This document shows positions 6,297-8,439 of a stretch of 8,439 nucleotides of DNA, piece after piece. A model generated the notes under the pieces. The model was not told where the DNA came from and did no database searches. It saw only the letters and a program-made list of their open reading frames with translations. The position numbers and the translations under genes are program-made. Source of the DNA: Xanthobacteraceae bacterium (GTDB taxonomy: Bacteria; Pseudomonadota; Alphaproteobacteria; Rhizobiales; Xanthobacteraceae); contig JASHXZ010000680.1 of assembly GCA_030043285.1 (NCBI GenBank), forward strand, positions 1 to 8,439. The letters are read 5' to 3'. Within the stretch, counting starts at the first letter, position 1. Each line of letters opens with the position of its first letter.

Positions 6297-6412
6297 GACC
6301 AACACCTTTGTGGACAATCTCCAGAACCGTCGCCTGTGTCTTGTGAAAGCCGTAAAGCAAAGCGAATATCGCGGTCTTGTCTGCAATCCCAATTTATTCA
6401 AAGGGGGGGCTC

Positions 6413-6805
6413 ATGAAGCTCAAGCTCGTTATTACGGTCGCAGTTCTGTCCGTACTGCCCGCATTGGCATTCGCGCAAGGACAGCAAGGCGGCGCGCCGA
6501 ACGTGCCGAAGCCCACCAAGGCGGACGCGCAAAAGGTCGTGGCGATCATCAAGGGCGACAAGGCCAAGACCCAGGCATTCTGCCAATTGGGCGCGATCAA
6601 TGATCAGATGGCCGAAGCCGATCAGAAAAAAGATGAAAAGAAGCTCGATGCGCTCGGCAAGCAAGCCGACGCGCTGGCGCAAAAAATCGGCCCCGAATAC
6701 GTCAACCTGATGGACGGGCTCGACCAGGTCGACGAGAACTCGCCGGCCGGCAAGGACATCGCGGCGACGCTCGGCCAGCTCGACAGCGTTTGCGGCAGCA
6801 AATAG
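6413..6805 (+). CDS. Small exported protein of unknown function with two cysteines
   Basis: A 130-residue protein with a clear Sec signal peptide (KLK, hydrophobic core VITVAVLSVLPALAF, likely cleavage after AFA at residue 21). The mature part starts QGQQGGAPNVPKPTKADAQK and is helical, Lys/Asp/Ala-rich, with a likely amphipathic or coiled stretch around residues 60-95 (AINDQMAEADQKKDEKKLDA). C57 (AFCQLG) and C127 (DSVCGSK) are its only cysteines and could form a disulfide in the periplasm. There is no lipobox. The start is the ATG at 6413, which has a run of seven G bases (6403-6409) as its ribosome binding site, three bases upstream. Similar small secreted proteins occur in Bradyrhizobium-type genomes without assigned function. 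No partner gene is adjacent. Confidence 0.8.
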   Translation: MKLKLVITVAVLSVLPALAFAQGQQGGAPNVPKPTKADAQKVVAIIKGDKAKTQAFCQLGAINDQMAEADQKKDEKKLDALGKQADALAQKIGPEYVNLMDGLDQVDENSPAGKDIAATLGQLDSVCGSK

Positions 6806-6836
6806 CCGGCCCAATCGAGGTCATTGTTGACCTGTC

Positions 6837-6926
6837 ATGGTCCGCGACCCGCCTTCGCTCGCTGTGCAAGCTACGGCGGGTTTAAGTCCACCGAAGCGCG
6901 GAGCGCGTAGGTGGAAAGCGGACCAT
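6837..6926. repeat. 90-bp compound palindromic element (REP-like) with 9-bp terminal inverted repeats
   Basis: The element is bounded by perfect 9-bp inverted repeats, ATGGTCCGC (6837-6845) and GCGGACCAT (6918-6926). Inside are two hairpins. The first (6848-6880) has CCCGCC/GGCGGG arms and a partly paired interior. The second (6887-6915) has perfect TCCACC/GGTGGA arms and a nested GCGC-GGA-GCGC. The cores TTCGCTCGCTGTGC and CACCGAAGCGCGGAGCGCG resemble dispersed intergenic palindromes I know from Bradyrhizobium-type genomes. That it is repeated elsewhere cannot be seen from one window. The open frame across it (6837-7025) is a spurious translation. Likely roles are 3'-end mRNA structure or termination after the exported-protein gene. 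Confidence 0.7.
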
Positions 6927-6958
6927 CCGGTAAGCGCGTTGCTATCGGTGATTACTGG

Positions 6959-6980
6959 ATCATCCGCTTGCGCGGATGAT
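6959..6980. repeat. REP-type palindrome ATCATCCGC-TTGC-GCGGATGAT
   Basis: A perfect 9-bp stem with a four-base loop lies 32 bp after the compound element. Hairpins of the form GGATxxTCCGC...GCGGAxxATGAC are common dispersed extragenic repeats in Bradyrhizobium-like genomes. It could also act as a bidirectional transcript 3'-end structure. No copies can be checked within this window. Confidence 0.55.
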
Positions 6981-6995
6981 GACATGCAACGCGGT

Positions 6996-7014
6996 TGGCA
7001 TTATCAGAATGCCA
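6996..7014. repeat. Inverted repeat TGGCATT-ATCAG-AATGCCA
   Basis: A perfect 7-bp inverted repeat with a five-base centre lies about 100 bp upstream of the TAXI-like gene. Part of its left arm recurs downstream within GCGTTGGCATTGCC (from about 7041). It is AT-richer than the two palindromes before it and could be an operator for the downstream gene or the edge of the REP cluster. Only the symmetry is observed. Confidence 0.35.
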
Positions 7015-7115
7015 TTGCGCTTTGATTTGTCGCGACCGCGTTGGCATTGCCGCGCGGCACGCGATAGATTGCGCGTCCGCGCTATCCGGCGCGCACAAAT
7101 CCGGAGAGATGCCTA

Positions 7116-8081
7116 ATGGAGCCGCTGCCGAAGGGCGCCAATTTCGTCCGCGCCAAAACACTGTGGGAGATCGGGCTGCACATCGCCGGCAATCCGGCGA
7201 CGCGTTATGGCGGCAACCGCGACATGGTCGTCACCGTCGGCAGCGGCTCCGGTCCGCGATTTCGGCCGTGGCTGCGCATGTCGTCCGGCTCGGCGATCCT
7301 GGCCGAGGAGGTGGCGGCTGGCGGCGGCGTCGATCTCGCTTTCGTCAACCCGTCGGCGCTGCTGACCCAGGCCTATCGTGGCGTCGGCCTGTTCAAGAAA
7401 CCGCTGCCGCTGCGCATTGTCGCGTCGTACCCGAGCTGGGACCGCTTCGTCTTCGCCGCGCATCCGGGTGCCGGCATCCGCTCGCTCGCCGACATCAAGG
7501 CCAAGCGCTATCCGTTGCGCGTCTCGGTGCGCGAAGACCCGACGCATTCGACACTGGTCCTGATCGAGCAGGCGTTCGCGCTGCACGGCTTTACGCTCAA
7601 CGATATCGAGTCGTGGGGCGGCAAGCTCATTTTGTGCGGCGGTCCATCCGACGTGCGCCGGCTCGGGCCGTTGGCGCGCGGCGAAATCGACGCGGTGTTC
7701 GATGAAGGCATCAAGGTATGGCTCGCCGAAGCGCTGGCCGCAGGATTGGTGCCGATCGAACTCAACGAAGACGAATTCGCCGCCATGGGCAAGCTCGGCT
7801 GGCGGCGCGTCGTGCTGCCGAAGGCGCGTTTTCCGAAGCTCGCCAAGGACGTCGACACGCTCGATTTTTCCGGCTGGCCGATCTACTGCAATGCCTCGCT
7901 GCCCGACCAAACCGCGTACGACGTGTGCTCCGCGCTTGCTGCGCGCGAGGCCGAGATTCCGTTCGAGAAAGGCAGCGACGGCACAGCACTGCTCATGGTC
8001 AGCGACACCGAACTGACGCCTATGGACGTGCCGCTGCATCCGGGCTCGGAACGCTGGTATCGCGAGCATAGTAAACGTTGA
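7116..8081 (+). CDS. TAXI/TRAP-type solute-binding-like protein without a signal peptide
   Basis: A 321-residue protein with a periplasmic-binding-protein type 2 fold pattern of the TAXI/NMT1-like kind. Its features are an opening strand VVTVGSGSGP, SSGSAILAEEVAAGGGVDLAFVNPSALL, LRIVASYPSWDRFVFAAHPG, SLADIKAKRYPLRVSV, the helix IEQAFALHGF, and ARGEIDAVFDEGI followed by the second-lobe strands. TAXI proteins normally bind small carboxylates in the periplasm for TRAP transporters. Here the N-terminus (MEPLPKGANFVRAKTLWEIG) is not a signal peptide. The ATG at 7116 has a good GGAGAG site (7103-7108) seven bases upstream, so a missed export signal is unlikely. No TRAP membrane gene (DctM/DctQ-type) is nearby. 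A cytoplasmic ligand-binding or catalytic role is possible. The long minus-strand frame across it is a shadow. Confidence 0.7.
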   Translation: MEPLPKGANFVRAKTLWEIGLHIAGNPATRYGGNRDMVVTVGSGSGPRFRPWLRMSSGSAILAEEVAAGGGVDLAFVNPSALLTQAYRGVGLFKKPLPLRIVASYPSWDRFVFAAHPGAGIRSLADIKAKRYPLRVSVREDPTHSTLVLIEQAFALHGFTLNDIESWGGKLILCGGPSDVRRLGPLARGEIDAVFDEGIKVWLAEALAAGLVPIELNEDEFAAMGKLGWRRVVLPKARFPKLAKDVDTLDFSGWPIYCNASLPDQTAYDVCSALAAREAEIPFEKGSDGTALLMVSDTELTPMDVPLHPGSERWYREHSKR

Positions 8082-8132
8082 GGTAAATGCTCGGCGTACA
8101 TAACGCGAACAGAAGCGCGACTCCACGGTTTT

Positions 8133-8147
8133 CGCGCGCTTCGCGCG
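8133..8147. repeat. CGCGCG-CTT-CGCGCG hairpin downstream of the TAXI-like gene
   Basis: A perfect 6-bp GC stem with a three-base loop starts 52 bases after the TAXI-like stop. Ts precede it (GGTTTT) rather than follow, so it is not a classical terminator for the plus-strand gene. On the minus strand the A/T order would suit one, but no minus-strand gene ends here. Confidence 0.3.
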
Positions 8148-8177
8148 TCGCGCCGCACCTGTTCGACGGCGCGGTTG

Positions 8178-8197
8178 TCTGATACAATCTGATACAA
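8178..8197. repeat. Perfect tandem duplication of TCTGATACAA upstream of ku
   Basis: TCTGATACAA occurs twice head to tail (8178-8187 and 8188-8197), about 85-105 bp before the Ku start. It is an AT-rich island in a GC-rich intergenic region and is followed by the inverted repeat GTTCG-CGAT-CGAAC (8203-8216). Two adjacent sites on the same DNA face (10-bp period) would suit a regulator of the ku gene, but this is inference. The TACAAT/TACAAA hexamers could also serve as -10 elements, although no well-spaced -35 is seen. Confidence 0.5.
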
Positions 8198-8269
8198 ATT
8201 GAGTTCGCGATCGAACGTCGCGGAACCGGGGCAGTGCGGCGCCGGTTTGAGTCTTGTCTCCTTAAGTAT

Positions 8270-8279
8270 GGGGTGATCC
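8270..8279 (+). promoter_or_regulatory. Extended ribosome binding site before the Ku gene
   Basis: GGTGATCC (8272-8279), within GGGGTGATCC, is an eight-base match to the complement of the 16S rRNA 3' end, ending just before GTG 8281. It supports the GTG as the start, although the usual AGGAG part is degenerate. Confidence 0.4.
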
Positions 8280-8280
8280 G

Positions 8281-8439
8281 GTGGCTGCGCGTGCGTATTG
8301 GAAAGGCTACCTGAAGCTTTCGCTTGTCTCCTGCCCGATCTCGCTGTTTCCGGCGACCTCTGGGCGGGAGAAGATCAGCTTTCATCAGCTCAACCGCAAA
8401 ACCGGCAGCCGTATCCGTTATCGCAAAGTGGACGCCGAG
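8281..8439 (+). CDS. ku: Bacterial Ku protein (NHEJ DNA-end binding), partial, N-terminal 53 codons
   Basis: The frame starts at GTG 8281 and stays open to the window end. The visible residues AARAYWKGYLKLSLVSCPIS (2-21) and LFPATSGREKISFHQLNRKT followed by GSRIRYRKVDAE match the conserved N-terminus of bacterial Ku: the AxWKGxLKLSLVxxPV strand, then the SEKxxFxQLxxxxGxRIRYxKV segment. Ku forms a ring-shaped homodimer that binds double-strand DNA ends and recruits LigD for non-homologous end joining. Rhizobia often carry several ku paralogues, with different paralogues active under different conditions. Which paralogue this is, and whether ligD lies next to it, cannot be told because the gene continues past the right edge. 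Upstream there is a tandem 10-bp repeat and a short inverted repeat that may regulate it. Confidence 0.92.
   Translation, partial: MAARAYWKGYLKLSLVSCPISLFPATSGREKISFHQLNRKTGSRIRYRKVDAE

Noticed and set aside
6837..7025. 62-codon frame running through the palindromes
   Set aside because: Its sequence is simply the translation of the repeat elements. No ribosome binding site was seen.
7113..8126. 337-codon open frame on the minus strand
   Set aside because: It is antisense to the TAXI-like gene. The plus-strand frame has the good ribosome binding site and the family pattern.
8213..8226. Possible alphaproteobacterial LexA (SOS) box upstream of ku, GAAC-N6-GAAC
   Set aside because: The known box is GAAC-N7-GAAC (GTTC-N7-GTTC). 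The spacing here is one base short, so it is probably coincidence.
1..8439. tRNA, rRNA, CRISPR array, transposase, phage or toxin-antitoxin genes
   Set aside because: I looked for these on both strands and saw no supporting repeat pattern, cloverleaf or protein motif.

Overview
The window looks like chromosomal DNA of an alphaproteobacterium in the Hyphomicrobiales, most like the Bradyrhizobium/Rhodopseudomonas group. This rests on the high GC content, frequent GTG starts, small conserved families typical of that group (DUF2237, DUF2945/HVA1, CxxCxGxG mini-proteins), a bacterial Ku start, and intergenic palindromes of the kind dispersed in those genomes. The taxon is an inference, because no rRNA or other marker gene is present.

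Region 1 (1-3396, minus strand) is a tightly packed three-gene operon for a molybdenum-containing aldehyde oxidoreductase of the xanthine dehydrogenase family, closest in layout to PaoABC (YagTSR). The order is a Tat-signalled 2x[2Fe-2S] subunit, then an FAD subunit carrying an extra four-cysteine [4Fe-4S] signature, then the molybdopterin-binding subunit. The last gene has an in-frame amber stop (complement of 766-768) with the family sequence continuing unbroken on both sides, so it is a nonsense-mutated gene or a sequence error. It runs off the left edge.

Region 2 (3397-3603) is a divergent promoter region with overlapping inverted repeats built on CCGGCAG/CTGCCGG. Region 3 (3604-4702, plus strand) holds three closely spaced genes: an orphan cytochrome c oxidase subunit IV-like membrane protein, a DUF2945 (HVA1/Tudor-like) protein, and a single-domain PAS protein with a His in a FixL-like position.

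Region 4 (4703-6805, plus strand) is a run of small genes: a DnaJ-type CxxCxGxG mini-protein, a possible 45-residue ORF with a good ribosome binding site, a two-CxxC zinc-ribbon protein, a DUF2237 protein, and a small exported protein with two cysteines. Region 5 (6806-7115) has no gene but holds three palindromic elements, including a 90-bp compound element bounded by perfect 9-bp inverted repeats. Region 6 (7116-8081) encodes a TAXI/TRAP-type solute-binding-like protein that lacks a signal peptide. Region 7 (8082-8439) holds a hairpin, a perfect tandem 10-bp repeat and the first 53 codons of a Ku-type NHEJ protein that continues past the right edge.

No tRNA, rRNA, CRISPR array, transposase or phage gene was seen. 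The window does not show one obvious new multi-gene system. The best leads are the interrupted molybdoenzyme gene, the PAS/DUF2945/COX4 trio, the cysteine-rich mini-proteins, the signal-less TAXI protein and the palindromes.
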